A DNA stretch of 21,997 nucleotides from assembly GCA_008501785.1 (NCBI GenBank), contig QQUD01000035.1, forward strand, positions 1-21,997, written 5' to 3'. Positions 1 through 8,177 of this stretch are shown here, in pieces. Under the pieces are notes generated by a model that did no database searches, was not told the origin of the DNA, and saw nothing but the letters and a program-made list of their open reading frames with translations. The translations under genes were made by a program, and so were the position numbers. The first letter of the stretch is position 1, and every line of letters begins with the position of its first letter. The DNA is from Chloroflexota bacterium (GTDB lineage: Bacteria > Chloroflexota > Anaerolineae > Promineifilales > Promineifilaceae).

Positions 1-734
1 TGCCTGTTGATTGCCTTAAACTCGTCGTAAATCGCTTGTTCTTGACGATAATTTTTAGCAACGCGAATGCCGGTCACGGCTTCCTGAATTGACTTGTTCA
101 CTTCACCCAGTGCGCGAGAACTTTGCTGCGTCACCCGACGTGCCAATCTCCGGAAGCCTAGCGATGCCAACACCACAAACGGAGCCATCGACAACACCAC
201 CAGTGTGAGCTGCCATTGAATGCTGAACAACGCAAAAATTAAAATGAACGCTACCGTCAGTTGGCTAACCACATCCATTGCCAAAATCAATACTTCGCCG
301 AACTCTTGGGTATCACCCGTGATGCGGCTCACAATGCGGCCGGTGCTGAATTCATCGTAAAATGAGAGGTCTTTGCGCGCAGACGCATCAAATGAATCGG
401 TCCGAATCGCTAAAATCATGTCCGCAATGATTTCGGTGGAAAGCTGACGGCGCACCCAATTCAGCAGCCAAACGCCTACACCAATGGCAAACACCACGCC
501 AATTAACGCTGGAATCAAGCTGTCATCAGCGCCATCAGCCATGACGTTTACGCCGTTGGAAACAATGATTGGTACGGCAGCACTTGTAGCCGACAATAGG
601 AATATACTGATCACAATAATCCAAATCTTGCGTTTGTGTGGTCGAAAATAGTGCCAAATGCGGCTTAATAGTTCTTTGTCGTTGTATTGCCGGTCATAGG
701 CTTCGGCCTCGAGACCTCGCATCACTGCTGCCAT
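1..734 (-). CDS. ABC transporter, membrane-domain N-terminal part (partial)
   Basis: About 244 residues of a minus-strand protein that runs off the left edge. Reading back from ATG at 734 gives a basic cytoplasmic N-terminus, then a hydrophobic helix (IWIIVISIFLLSATSAAVPI), a second (LIPALIGVVFAIGVGVWLLN), the coupling segment with FYDEFSTGRIVSRITGD (typical of type IV exporters, where the usual form is FFD..TGDLLSRL..D), two more hydrophobic helices, and an EAVTGIRVAKNY segment (usual form E.l.GI..VKa). That order is the ABC_membrane domain of half-size exporters of the MdlB/MsbA type. The ATP-binding cassette would lie outside the window. A GAAGGA ribosome site sits about 8 nt before the ATG. 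It lies 86 bp downstream of arginase on the same strand and could be co-transcribed with it. The substrate cannot be told from this part; a lipid, drug or peptide exporter are all possible. Confidence 0.85.
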   Translation of the reverse strand, partial: MAAVMRGLEAEAYDRQYNDKELLSRIWHYFRPHKRKIWIIVISIFLLSATSAAVPIIVSNGVNVMADGADDSLIPALIGVVFAIGVGVWLLNWVRRQLSTEIIADMILAIRTDSFDASARKDLSFYDEFSTGRIVSRITGDTQEFGEVLILAMDVVSQLTVAFILIFALFSIQWQLTLVVLSMAPFVVLASLGFRRLARRVTQQSSRALGEVNKSIQEAVTGIRVAKNYRQEQAIYDEFKAINR

Positions 735-757
735 ATGGTTTCCTTCGAAAAGTTAGT

Positions 758-822
758 CAGCATTTCAGCTAGTCAGCCAAAAGCTGAAGTGCTGACAGGC
801 TGAAGTGCTGAAATGCTTTTTT
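758..822. repeat. Inverted-repeat spacer between arginase and the ABC gene
   Basis: GCATTTCAGC at 760-769 is the perfect reverse complement of GCTGAAATGC at 807-816, and the 37-nt loop is filled with variants of GCTGAAGTGCTGA. Six T follow on the plus strand (817-822), so it could end plus-strand transcription, but no plus-strand gene lies before it. On the minus strand it forms a hairpin between arginase and the exporter gene without a T tail. The words resemble other short GCTGAAA-rich spacers in the window (near 17760). The function is unknown. Confidence 0.4.
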
Positions 823-1714
823 ACAAAATTCGCTGTCCCAACAACGATGCTACCAGTTCTACGGCCAATTCGGCCGTTTTATTTCGTTCGTCTAAGATTG
901 GGTTAATCTCCACCACGTCTACCGACTGGACTCGGCCACTGTCGCCCAAAATCTCCATCAGCAAATGGGCTTCCCGGTAGCTTAACCCGCCGGGAACAGG
1001 TGTACCGACACCAGGCGCTTCATCTGGCTCCAGACTGTCCATATCTAGGCTAACATGAATGCGGCGCAAATGGCGCAGCCGGTCCAGCGCTTGCCGTGCT
1101 ACCGCTGCCATTCCCAATTCGTCTAAATGGCGCATGGTGAATACATGAATGCCGCTTTGAGCCAACCGGTCTCGCTCTAGATTGTCCAGGTCCCGAATAC
1201 CGATTTGCACAATTTGAGTGGGATGTAATTTAGCACTGGGTTTACCGATATTGACTAACTCATTTGGACCTTCCCCAGTGAGTACGGCAACCGGCATCCC
1301 ATGAATATTGCCACTGGGAGAGGTTTCTGGTGTATTGAAATCAGCGTGAGCATCTATCCAAATTACCCCCACCGACTCGTCGTAAGCGGCTGCGGATATG
1401 GAGCCGATGCTGATGCTGTGATCGCCGCCAATAAAAATAGAAAATTCATCTTTGGTGACGCACTCACGAGCAATCTGGAAAATATTTTCACAAACTGTGG
1501 CTACTGTTTTGAGCCGTTTGATGCCTGATTTAGCAACAGGTTCTTCTGGATTCGGGACAGAGACATTGCCTTCGTCATGTACATGATGACCCAGTCGTTC
1601 TAATTTGGCTTGCAAGCAAGCATATCTAGCGGCACTGGGACCCATATCGACGCCTCGCCGACTTTGTCCCAGGTCCATTGGGACACCGATTATTCGTACA
1701 TTTCGCGTGTGCAA
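821..1714 (-). CDS. rocF: Arginase (arginase/agmatinase superfamily)
   Basis: A ureohydrolase of 297 residues, the usual length for bacterial arginase, which cleaves L-arginine to ornithine and urea with a binuclear Mn centre. Metal-binding motifs are intact: GGDHS (96-100, His99), DAHAD (121-125) and DMD (224-226), plus the conserved Glu271 in VVEINP. The segment [20 protein letters not shown] is the form seen in true arginases, with the loop that recognises the amino-acid part of arginine, rather than in agmatinases. The start is TTG at 1714, chosen because GAGG lies 7 nt before it; the next in-frame ATG would remove the conserved first strand. It follows the terminator of the solute-binding protein gene and probably has its own promoter in 1715-1787. 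Arginase is well supported; agmatinase or formimidoglutamase are less likely. Confidence 0.9.
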   Translation of the reverse strand: MHTRNVRIIGVPMDLGQSRRGVDMGPSAARYACLQAKLERLGHHVHDEGNVSVPNPEEPVAKSGIKRLKTVATVCENIFQIARECVTKDEFSIFIGGDHSISIGSISAAAYDESVGVIWIDAHADFNTPETSPSGNIHGMPVAVLTGEGPNELVNIGKPSAKLHPTQIVQIGIRDLDNLERDRLAQSGIHVFTMRHLDELGMAAVARQALDRLRHLRRIHVSLDMDSLEPDEAPGVGTPVPGGLSYREAHLLMEILGDSGRVQSVDVVEINPILDERNKTAELAVELVASLLGQRIL

Positions 1715-1778
1715 TAGGTTACCTCGTTGTATTAGTGGGTGATTAGGATGGTATTGTGGCCTAATTGGGGGATTGGGG

Positions 1779-1819
1779 CAAAAAAAAGACCTGACAGGCT
1801 CGGAAAAACCTGTCAGGTC
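1779..1819 (-). terminator. Rho-independent terminator of the solute-binding protein gene
   Basis: GACCTGACAGG (1788-1798) and CCTGTCAGGTC (1809-1819) form a perfect 11-bp stem with a 10-nt loop. The plus strand has eight A at 1780-1787, so the minus-strand RNA ends the stem in eight U. It lies 18 bp after the stop codon at 1837, and it isolates that gene from arginase. Confidence 0.93.
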
Positions 1820-1836
1820 ATGGCTAAAACAAGCCG

Positions 1837-3822
1837 TTATTGTTGCAAGTCGATTTCGTAGAGATTGTACAGTTCTGTACCATTGGTCGGATCGACGCCG
1901 AAGTTAACAACTTCAGGGCGAGCCGCTGCTACGATGAGACGCAAGAACAACGGAATGACTGGAACTTCTTCAGAGAAGATGCGTTGCGCTTCTTTGTGAC
2001 CATCTTCGTAATCCGCTGTACCAGGCAGCGAACTCAATGCAGTGTTACATTGCAGGTCGAATGCCTCGTTACTCCAACCGGTGTCGCCAGCTGCGCCCCA
2101 ACCGCCAAACCCTTCGTCTTCTGGACCTGTGATTTGGCTGCTCAGATAGAGGTTGCAGCTTGGCTGAACGGCGCTAACCCAGGCAAATTCGCCTAGGTCA
2201 AAGCGGCGGCCAAACAGTGGCCCATCAGGACCGTCTGCAAACCATTCGCTGGAAGGCAGGTAGTATAGTTCAATGTCGATGCCACATTCGAGCATGTTTT
2301 CTTTGAAGATTTGGGTGAGCTGTTGGCGCATTTCGTTGCCAACGGTTGTGCCTAAAGTTACGCCAAATGGAACGCCAGTGATTGAATCTTCACGAATGCC
2401 GTCACCATCAGTGTCTACATACCCTACTTCATCGAGCAAAGCATTTGCAGCTTCGACGTCATATGGATATTCGGTTAACCCATCAGGGTAGAGGGGGTGG
2501 ACGCTGGGGATGTAGGTGTGAATGACTTCAGAACGGCCGTATAAAATATTGTCAACCATGCTTTGTCGATCTGTACACATCGTCATTGCTTGACGCACCC
2601 GGGCATCTTGGAACCAGTCTGGCCTTCCTACGCCATCACCAAAGTCGCCGTAACTGTCAATACCAAAGTCGATATGTTCAAAAACAGTACCGGTTTGGAA
2701 GTAAGGTACTAGCAGACCATTGGTTTCAGCTTCGATCAGGAACGGTGAGTCGCTGGCAGACAAGCCGTCTTGCGTACCGATGTCGCAGGAGCCTGAAAGT
2801 AATTGGGCAATCAACTGATTGGTGTCAGGGATAAACTTAAAGGTCAAGCTGTCCAGATATGGCAATCCTTCATCTGCACGGAAATAGAACTCATTAGGTT
2901 CAAGGATCATGCTGTCACCAGCAACCCAATCTAGAATACGGAAGGCACCATCACCAACTGGCAGACGACTCGATTCTTCTGCTTCGAGTAGTTCTGCTGC
3001 TGAAAAACCATTCCAGAGATGCTCAGGATAGAGACGGAGGCCATCACCACCTGGTACTGCATTGGTGAAGTAAGTCGAATCCAGATGTCCTGGGATACCA
3101 GTCCATGTAATTCCCAAATCGCCGTTGGCTTCGTAGGCAGCCGTGCGATCGACTGTGAATTTGGTTGATGGTGTGTCTGGGTCAGAGTTGATGCCGAAGG
3201 TAAAGAGATAATCTTCTGAAGTAACATCTTCACCGTCTGCCCACTGACGAGGTACGATTTCGAATTCAACAACCATCTGGGGCATCATGATGGGTGTACC
3301 GTCAAATACAATGGTTTCCCGATCTACATTGAATACTTCAACCCCATCTTCTAGTGCCACAGGATTTCCCCCTGTATCAAGCACGATTTCGCCACCTGTT
3401 ACCTCTACATTGTTTACGACTGCATCGCCATCGGCAATACTCGGCATTTTTACGATGCCATCTGGCTGGTAGTCGTAGGAGAGGGACTGATATTGGCTGG
3501 TCCAAATAGCTGATTGCACAGAAGAGGCGGCCAACATGCTGCCACCGGCCGGATACAATGTGTCCGGTTCCTGTGACAAACAGACAATCAAGTCTTTGGG
3601 GGGGACTTCTTCTGGTTCATCAGTAACCTGGACTTCTTCAACAATTGTTTCGACCACAACAACGGTTACTTCAACTGGTTCGCCTTCCACTTCAACTGTT
3701 TCGGTGACAACACGTGTTACTTCAACAGTAACTTGTTCGGTTGGGGGCGCACATGCTGCCAGTAAAATGCCACCAATAAGGGTTAATAGGGCAATGAGTG
3801 CCCATTTTTTTGAGTGGAACAT
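1837..3822 (-). CDS. ABC transporter substrate-binding lipoprotein, family 5 (peptide type)
   Basis: A protein of 661 residues with a lipoprotein signal: KK, a hydrophobic stretch, then LLAAC with the lipidated Cys at 24. After it comes an acidic, Val/Thr-rich low-complexity linker (VEVTRVVTE type) of about 45 residues that probably spans the cell wall. The body matches SBP_bac_5 (DppA/OppA-like) proteins: a QEPDTLYP start, [51 protein letters not shown], and a late segment VPVIPLF. Such proteins deliver peptides, nickel or other solutes to an ABC permease. No permease gene is adjacent, so the gene stands alone. I take ATG 3822 rather than the upstream TTG 3840 because GGAGGA lies 10 nt before it and the signal peptide starts there. 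A strong promoter lies 260 bp upstream. The ligand is unknown. Confidence 0.9.
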   Translation of the reverse strand: MFHSKKWALIALLTLIGGILLAACAPPTEQVTVEVTRVVTETVEVEGEPVEVTVVVVETIVEEVQVTDEPEEVPPKDLIVCLSQEPDTLYPAGGSMLAASSVQSAIWTSQYQSLSYDYQPDGIVKMPSIADGDAVVNNVEVTGGEIVLDTGGNPVALEDGVEVFNVDRETIVFDGTPIMMPQMVVEFEIVPRQWADGEDVTSEDYLFTFGINSDPDTPSTKFTVDRTAAYEANGDLGITWTGIPGHLDSTYFTNAVPGGDGLRLYPEHLWNGFSAAELLEAEESSRLPVGDGAFRILDWVAGDSMILEPNEFYFRADEGLPYLDSLTFKFIPDTNQLIAQLLSGSCDIGTQDGLSASDSPFLIEAETNGLLVPYFQTGTVFEHIDFGIDSYGDFGDGVGRPDWFQDARVRQAMTMCTDRQSMVDNILYGRSEVIHTYIPSVHPLYPDGLTEYPYDVEAANALLDEVGYVDTDGDGIREDSITGVPFGVTLGTTVGNEMRQQLTQIFKENMLECGIDIELYYLPSSEWFADGPDGPLFGRRFDLGEFAWVSAVQPSCNLYLSSQITGPEDEGFGGWGAAGDTGWSNEAFDLQCNTALSSLPGTADYEDGHKEAQRIFSEEVPVIPLFLRLIVAAARPEVVNFGVDPTNGTELYNLYEIDLQQ

Positions 3823-4082
3823 AGTAAATCTTTCCTCCAAAGGATGTTATAGGGTTTGGGTTTGATAAAAACTGTGCTGCGCATTGCGAAATGACGTTGT
3901 GTGTTGCCTCCTTGTGCAGATTGGCAGAGCGTGTTTCACGAATGTGAGTACACAAGCCAATCTGTTTAAGTATTGTGCGATTCACTGAATTTTTTGAAAA
4001 GAGTTTGTATCGCGCAATACGAGTCGATTCAGGGTAAATGGGTTTGTAAATGTTTTTGTTCGGCCGAACATTTTGCTTGCTG
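3823..4082 (-). promoter_or_regulatory. Long, possibly structured 5' leader of the solute-binding protein mRNA
   Basis: If transcription starts near 4082, the mRNA has a leader of about 260 nt. It contains a perfect 9-bp inverted repeat, CAGATTGGC (3917-3925) and GCCAATCTG (3956-3964). Next to it is a second complementary pair, CTTGTG (3911-3916) and CACAAG (3951-3956), that crosses the first. The two could be alternative stems or a pseudoknot. I recognise no known riboswitch class. A small open frame passes through it but has no suitable start. Confidence 0.35.
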
Positions 4083-4088
4083 CTTTGC

Positions 4089-4117
4089 ATTATAATTCGG
4101 TATCATTATAGTGTCAA
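4089..4117 (-). promoter_or_regulatory. Sigma-70 consensus promoter for the solute-binding protein gene
   Basis: On the minus strand TTGACA (4117-4112) and TATAAT (4094-4089) are both perfect matches to the housekeeping consensus, and the spacer is exactly 17 nt. The predicted start is near 4082. The -35 box lies inside the second unit of the 11-bp repeat array, so a protein bound there would contact or block RNA polymerase. Confidence 0.75.
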
Positions 4118-4154
4118 ATAGGTGTCATTAAAGTGGTAAATAAGTAACATATCG
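4100..4154. promoter_or_regulatory. Array of five 11-bp direct repeats (PHO-box-like operator)
   Basis: Five units of exactly 11 bp follow each other on the plus strand, at 4100, 4111, 4122, 4133 and 4144: GTATCATTATA, GTGTCAAATAG, GTGTCATTAAA, GTGGTAAATAA and GTAACATATCG. Each begins GT and has an A/T-rich second half. Seven conserved bases repeated every 11 bp is the layout of binding sites for OmpR/PhoB-family response regulators (PHO box CTGTCAT plus 4 bp). The array overlaps the -35 of the minus-strand promoter and also lies upstream of trmB. The regulator is unknown. Confidence 0.55.
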
Positions 4155-4174
4155 TGGCAGATGCTGTGTGACTA

Positions 4175-4233
4175 TTTTCCCGGAAGCTTCGAACGATCAA
4201 ATTAAATTAGCTATTGATCAGCTTCCGGGAAAA
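4175..4233. repeat. Large two-tier hairpin upstream of trmB
   Basis: TTTTCCCGGAAGC (4175-4187) and GCTTCCGGGAAAA (4221-4233) form a perfect 13-bp inverted repeat. Inside it GATCAA (4195-4200) and TTGATC (4214-4219) form a second stem. The element lies between the 11-bp repeat array and the trmB start. It could be a bidirectional stop for transcripts, an mRNA structure, or a small mobile palindrome; no T tail supports a simple terminator. Confidence 0.5.
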
Positions 4234-4248
4234 GGAAACCTCAATGAA

Positions 4249-4277
4249 TTTGCTTTGATCAACTGGCGGCTTATAAT
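4249..4277 (+). promoter_or_regulatory. Candidate promoter giving a leaderless trmB mRNA
   Basis: A perfect TATAAT lies at 4272-4277, six bases before the ATG at 4284, and no Shine-Dalgarno sequence precedes that ATG. The -35 element, TTTGCT at 4249 with a 17-nt spacer, is weak. If this -10 is used, transcription would start at or next to the A of the ATG. Confidence 0.45.
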
Positions 4278-4283
4278 TCGCAA

Positions 4284-5294
4284 ATGCATATTTTGTATGA
4301 TAAGAAATGTTCGTGGCCGACGGATTGGACGGCCGTTTACCACCGCAGCGCCCCACTCGTTGTTGAGATTGGATTTGGGGGTGGCCACTTTTTAATTGAT
4401 TTGGCACGGAAACGGCCGTTATCCAACATCCTCGGCATTGAAATCTCGCTGCCTTCACTGCGGCGCGGCGCACAAAAAGCGAAGGTTGCCGGATTGGACA
4501 ATGTGCGCGTTATCAACAGTAATGCGTGGTATGTGTTGTGGACGATGTGTGAACCGCAAACTGTTGATGCTGCCTTTATCAATTTCCCTGACCCGTGGCC
4601 GAAGGCAAATCACCACCGCCGCCGCATCATTAGCGACCGCTTTTTACAACTGCTGGCGACGCGCATGAAGCCTGGGGGCACGTTAGACGTTGCCACCGAT
4701 CATGCAGAGTACGCCGAGTGGGTAACAGACCATCTGGCGCGAACGCCTTATTTTGACAGCCTACAGCCGTCTATTTTTGTAACAGAAGATAACGAACGGC
4801 TGCGAACTAAGTATGAATTGACCGCGATTGCTGAAGGTCGCACCTGCCACTACTACAAATTTCAACGAAATAATCACCCGGCGGACAATATTTTCCCAGT
4901 ACCGAAGGAACTACCCATGCCTCATGTTGTGTTACAAGTCCCCATAGAAATTGAAACGATTCGCGACAGCTTTGAACGGACACAAGCTTCGTTTAATAAC
5001 ATACATTTATCTCTGACCGAGCTGTTTCAGGCGCGGGACGAGCCAAAACTGTTTATCGAAGCGTATGTGAAAGAAGAGCCACTGGCGCAGCGAGTTGGTA
5101 TCGTAGTGCGCCAAATGCAGTCGGGCGAATATATGATTAGCCTGCATGAGCTAGGTTTTCCTCGTGTCACAACCGGCATTCACTTTGCTATTGGCTGCAT
5201 TACAAAATGGATTTTGGGATTAAATCCTGAGATTACTATCAAAAAGAGCAATTTGCCGACTGAGATTGTGGAAGCAGTTGGGATTAAGATATAG
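4284..5294 (+). CDS. trmB: tRNA (guanine-N7-)-methyltransferase TrmB with C-terminal extension
   Basis: A SAM-dependent enzyme that makes m7G46 in the variable loop of tRNAs. The SAM-binding motif EIGFGGG is at 28-34. The TrmB signature FPDPWPK (101-107) is followed by HHRRR, and the late motif TKYE is at 175-178, so the catalytic domain ends near 195. Bacterial TrmB is usually about 210-240 residues; this one has 336. The extra 140 residues (HVVLQVPIEIETIRDSF onward) look like a mixed alpha/beta domain that I do not recognise. The ATG at 4284 has no Shine-Dalgarno but sits 6 nt after a TATAAT. Methyltransferase identity is firm; the role of the tail is unknown. Confidence 0.92.
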   Translation: MHILYDKKCSWPTDWTAVYHRSAPLVVEIGFGGGHFLIDLARKRPLSNILGIEISLPSLRRGAQKAKVAGLDNVRVINSNAWYVLWTMCEPQTVDAAFINFPDPWPKANHHRRRIISDRFLQLLATRMKPGGTLDVATDHAEYAEWVTDHLARTPYFDSLQPSIFVTEDNERLRTKYELTAIAEGRTCHYYKFQRNNHPADNIFPVPKELPMPHVVLQVPIEIETIRDSFERTQASFNNIHLSLTELFQARDEPKLFIEAYVKEEPLAQRVGIVVRQMQSGEYMISLHELGFPRVTTGIHFAIGCITKWILGLNPEITIKKSNLPTEIVEAVGIKI

Positions 5295-5490
5295 AATTGT
5301 CCCACGGACAAAGAGAACCACGGACGATTTGTTGTTTTGTAGGGGGGGGTCTTGTACCCACCCTCTGGGCGACCACAAGGGTGCGCCCCTACGAGGTAAG
5401 GCTCTATATAATTCCTTCTCCTCTTCTTCTCTCTGTGGTTGTCTGTGACTTCTCTGCGTAACTCTGTGTAACTCTTATTTCTTACCTTTA
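5295..5490. repeat. Intergenic repeat cluster (GTAGGGG element and CTCTGTG words)
   Basis: Three low-complexity blocks lie here. CCACGGACAAAGAGAACCACGGAC at about 5302-5325 repeats the word CCACGGAC. Then an element starts with GTAGGGG (5339-5345) and ends with its reverse complement CCCCTAC (5386-5392), enclosing ACCCTCTGGGCGACC and GACCACAAGGGTGCG. Then comes a pyrimidine-rich run of CTCTGTG/CTCTGCG words (about 5430-5480). The last block recurs before 10463 and, in short form, after 14250. These look like dispersed intergenic repeats, not coding sequence. Confidence 0.55.
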
Positions 5491-5501
5491 AGGAGAACAA
5501 C

Positions 5502-8033
5502 ATGCACCTGGACCTTGAGCTTTATCGGGAAGCAGTGATGGTGGAGCCGGGTGTGGAGATTAGTTTTATTGATGTGGCCCCGGAACGGCCGTTACAAACC
5601 GTCCTCCTCATTCATGGCTTTGGCGGGCGGGCTCGGCAGTGGCGCTACCAAATCGAGCGGTTGGCGGTTGAGAATCGGGTGATTGCGATTGATATTCGCG
5701 GACACGGCCGTTCCTCACGCCCAGCCACCGGTTACGAGATGGAGCGCATTTTGGCAGATATAACGGCCGTTTTGCGTCACCAAAACATCGACGAACCCGT
5801 TGTGATCATTGGCCATTCGTTTGGTGTAGCAATGGCCACCGATTTTGCCTATCATTTCCCCGAACAAGTTAGCCGCATCATCCTCATTGCGGGGGCTGGT
5901 GAGTACAACATCCCCCAAGTTTTTAAAGTGACCTTTCGCCTGCCGAAAACCATACTGCGTTTGCTGTTGCAACCTGTTGCCAATCGGATTGCGGATGTGT
6001 CGATGCTTTCACTCAAGCAGCTTTATCTGCAAAATTTACGTATCTGGCGCGGCTGGGAGAAGTTTCCACAGTTCAAAGCGCCAACAATGGTCATTTTGGG
6101 CAACAAAGACCGGGAGCTGCCGCAGGAAGCGTTTGAACGGGTGGGCGAACTTGTTCCGCCAGATTCTGAGGTTATTAACGTGGGCGTGTCGGCGCATATG
6201 GTGATGCTGGAACGGCGTGACGCGGTGAACCGAGCCATTGAGCGATTTATGGAAGTGGAGCCGCTGCACCGGTCGGATTGGCGTTCGGCCGGGAGCCGTG
6301 GCGGACGCGGCAGTTTGGCGGCAGAACGGCCGTGGCTGGCAAATTTTGAGGCCGAAGTGCCAGCGACCATTGATGTGCCCAATGTGCCGTTGACGCGCCT
6401 GCTAGATCGGGCTTGGCGGCGATTTCCTAGCCGACCTGCCATTCATTTTTATGGCAAAAAGATGACCTACCGGGTGTTGAGTGCGCTGGTAGGGCGATTT
6501 GCGAATGGGCTGCTGGCGTTGGGTGTAAACAAAGGGTCGCGGGTGATGGTGGTGCTGCCCAATGTGCCGCAGTCGGTGATTGCTTTTTATGGCACGCTGC
6601 GCATGGGTGGCATTGTGGTAATGGGGAATCCGCTGGCGACTACAGGTGAGCTGGTGCGTCAGGCGCAGCGCGTGGGCGCAGAGGTGCTGGTGACGCTGGG
6701 GCGTTTTGGCGATATGGCGCAGCAGGTGAAGGCGCAGAGTGATGTGCGCCATGTCATTTACACGAGCGTAACGGATTATTTGCCAATGCAGAAACGAGTA
6801 GCAGCACTTTTCACACAAGCGGGGAAGGAGGATGGGTTGAAACGGCCGTTATCGCCATCAGACTTTCTTTGGCATCCCTGGTTACGCAAACATAGAGGGA
6901 GGCCGCCTGTGGAAGTGGTGGGGGCGGGGGAAACGGCCGTAATCCAATTCACCAGCGGCACCACAGCCGAGCCAAAAGGCATCATGCTCAGTCACCGCAA
7001 TTTGGTGGCCAACACGCTGCAAGTGCGTTCCTGGCTGCCAGATGCGCAAGATGGGAAAGAAGACGTGTTGTGTGTTGTGCCATTTAGCCATGTGTACGGC
7101 ATGACTGCCGCTATGAACTTTGCCATCAGCATGGGTGCTGGTATGATTTTGCTGCCCCGTTTTGATACCGAAGAAGTGCTAAACACCATTCGCCGTCATC
7201 GTCCGACCGTGTTTCCAGGTGTGCCGACAATGTATGTGGCACTCAACAATTTTCCGTCTGTGCGCAAGTACAACGTGCGCTCGATTCGAGCGTGTATCAG
7301 TGGGGCTGCGCCGTTACCGGTTGAAGTGAAAGAGGCGTTTGAGAAGTTAACCAAAGGCAAACTTGTAGAAGGATATGGCTTGAGTGAAGCCGGGCCGGTT
7401 ACTCATGCAAATCCAGTGGATGGGTTGAACAAAGTGGGATCGATTGGGCTGCCACTGCCCAGCACCGAAGCGCGAATTGTGGATTTGAAGAATGGACATA
7501 TTTTGTCTGCGGGGCAAGTTGGCGAGCTGGTTGTGCGTGGTCCGCAAGTGATGCAAGGGTATTGGCAAGATGAAGCCGCGACGAGTCAGGCCATTGATGC
7601 AGATGGCTGGCTGCACACGAATGATGTGGCTCGTATGACAGAAGATGGTTATTTTCAAATCATCAGCCGTCGTCAGGATATGTGGCACGATGATGAAGCG
7701 ACTCCTGCGTTTCCGCGAGATGTGGAGGAAGTGATTTATGAGCTGCCGGAAGTGCGGGAAGTGGTGGTGATTGCATTGGCAAATCAGCCGATAGCCTTTG
7801 TCACGCTCAAAGAAAAAACGCGCATTCCGGCAAAAACCATCATCGAATTTTGCAAACGGCGCTTGCCTGTGAAACAGGTGCCTCGGCTCGTCATCTTTGT
7901 GAAGGAGTTTCCGCGCAGTTTTATTGGCAAGGTGCTGCGTCGGGAACTGATTAGCCAATATGAGCAGCAAATTCGAGCAGAGGCCGGGACTGTTGGTGAG
8001 CATTTGTCTGGGTTGTCGAGTGCCCCAAAATGA
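5502..8033 (+). CDS. Alpha/beta-hydrolase fused to acyl-CoA synthetase (AMP-binding)
   Basis: A fusion of 843 residues, preceded by AAGGAG 6 nt before the ATG. Residues 1-250 are an alpha/beta hydrolase: oxyanion motif HGFGG (38-42), nucleophile elbow GHSFG (104-108, Ser106), acid GNKD (Asp203) and His232 in SAHMVML, so the triad looks complete. After a Gly/Arg-rich linker (262-275), residues 295-820 are an adenylate-forming enzyme: TSGTTAEPKG (484-493), EGYGLSEAG (623-631), DGWLHTNDVA (701-710) and the C-terminal lysine in FIGKVLRREL (Lys810). The likely overall chemistry is release of an acyl group from an ester or thioester and its activation to acyl-CoA, but this is inference. The hinge region is unusual: ISRRQDMWHDDEATPAFPRD replaces the common DRKKDMI..GGFNVYPRE. 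The substrate is unknown. No neighbouring gene points to a pathway. Confidence 0.85.
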   Translation: MHLDLELYREAVMVEPGVEISFIDVAPERPLQTVLLIHGFGGRARQWRYQIERLAVENRVIAIDIRGHGRSSRPATGYEMERILADITAVLRHQNIDEPVVIIGHSFGVAMATDFAYHFPEQVSRIILIAGAGEYNIPQVFKVTFRLPKTILRLLLQPVANRIADVSMLSLKQLYLQNLRIWRGWEKFPQFKAPTMVILGNKDRELPQEAFERVGELVPPDSEVINVGVSAHMVMLERRDAVNRAIERFMEVEPLHRSDWRSAGSRGGRGSLAAERPWLANFEAEVPATIDVPNVPLTRLLDRAWRRFPSRPAIHFYGKKMTYRVLSALVGRFANGLLALGVNKGSRVMVVLPNVPQSVIAFYGTLRMGGIVVMGNPLATTGELVRQAQRVGAEVLVTLGRFGDMAQQVKAQSDVRHVIYTSVTDYLPMQKRVAALFTQAGKEDGLKRPLSPSDFLWHPWLRKHRGRPPVEVVGAGETAVIQFTSGTTAEPKGIMLSHRNLVANTLQVRSWLPDAQDGKEDVLCVVPFSHVYGMTAAMNFAISMGAGMILLPRFDTEEVLNTIRRHRPTVFPGVPTMYVALNNFPSVRKYNVRSIRACISGAAPLPVEVKEAFEKLTKGKLVEGYGLSEAGPVTHANPVDGLNKVGSIGLPLPSTEARIVDLKNGHILSAGQVGELVVRGPQVMQGYWQDEAATSQAIDADGWLHTNDVARMTEDGYFQIISRRQDMWHDDEATPAFPRDVEEVIYELPEVREVVVIALANQPIAFVTLKEKTRIPAKTIIEFCKRRLPVKQVPRLVIFVKEFPRSFIGKVLRRELISQYEQQIRAEAGTVGEHLSGLSSAPK

Positions 8034-8052
8034 AGTTTGGGTCTACAGGGTC

Positions 8053-8070
8053 AAACATGTTTAACATGTT
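8053..8070. repeat. Two adjacent AACATGTT palindromes
   Basis: The 8-bp palindrome AACATGTT occurs at 8054-8061 and again at 8063-8070, a 9-bp period, in the 144-bp gap after the fusion gene. It could be an operator for the following membrane gene or a chance repeat. There is no T tail. Confidence 0.25.
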
Positions 8071-8177
8071 TTCAGAGTTTAGACGTTGAATTCATTCGAT
8101 GCCTAACTGACTTGGGACTTGTGACCCAGTGCGAATAACCTATCGAATTGCGCTGTTAATTTTGGCACAATTCAGGC

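Noticed and set aside
3722..4090. A minus-strand open frame of 122 codons through the solute-binding protein leader
   Set aside because: It overlaps the signal-peptide region of the real gene in another frame, has no ribosome site at its start, and gives a sequence without recognisable domain character.
7347..8003. A minus-strand open frame of 218 codons
   Set aside because: It lies fully antisense to the AMP-binding domain of the fusion gene, and its composition is that of a shadow frame.
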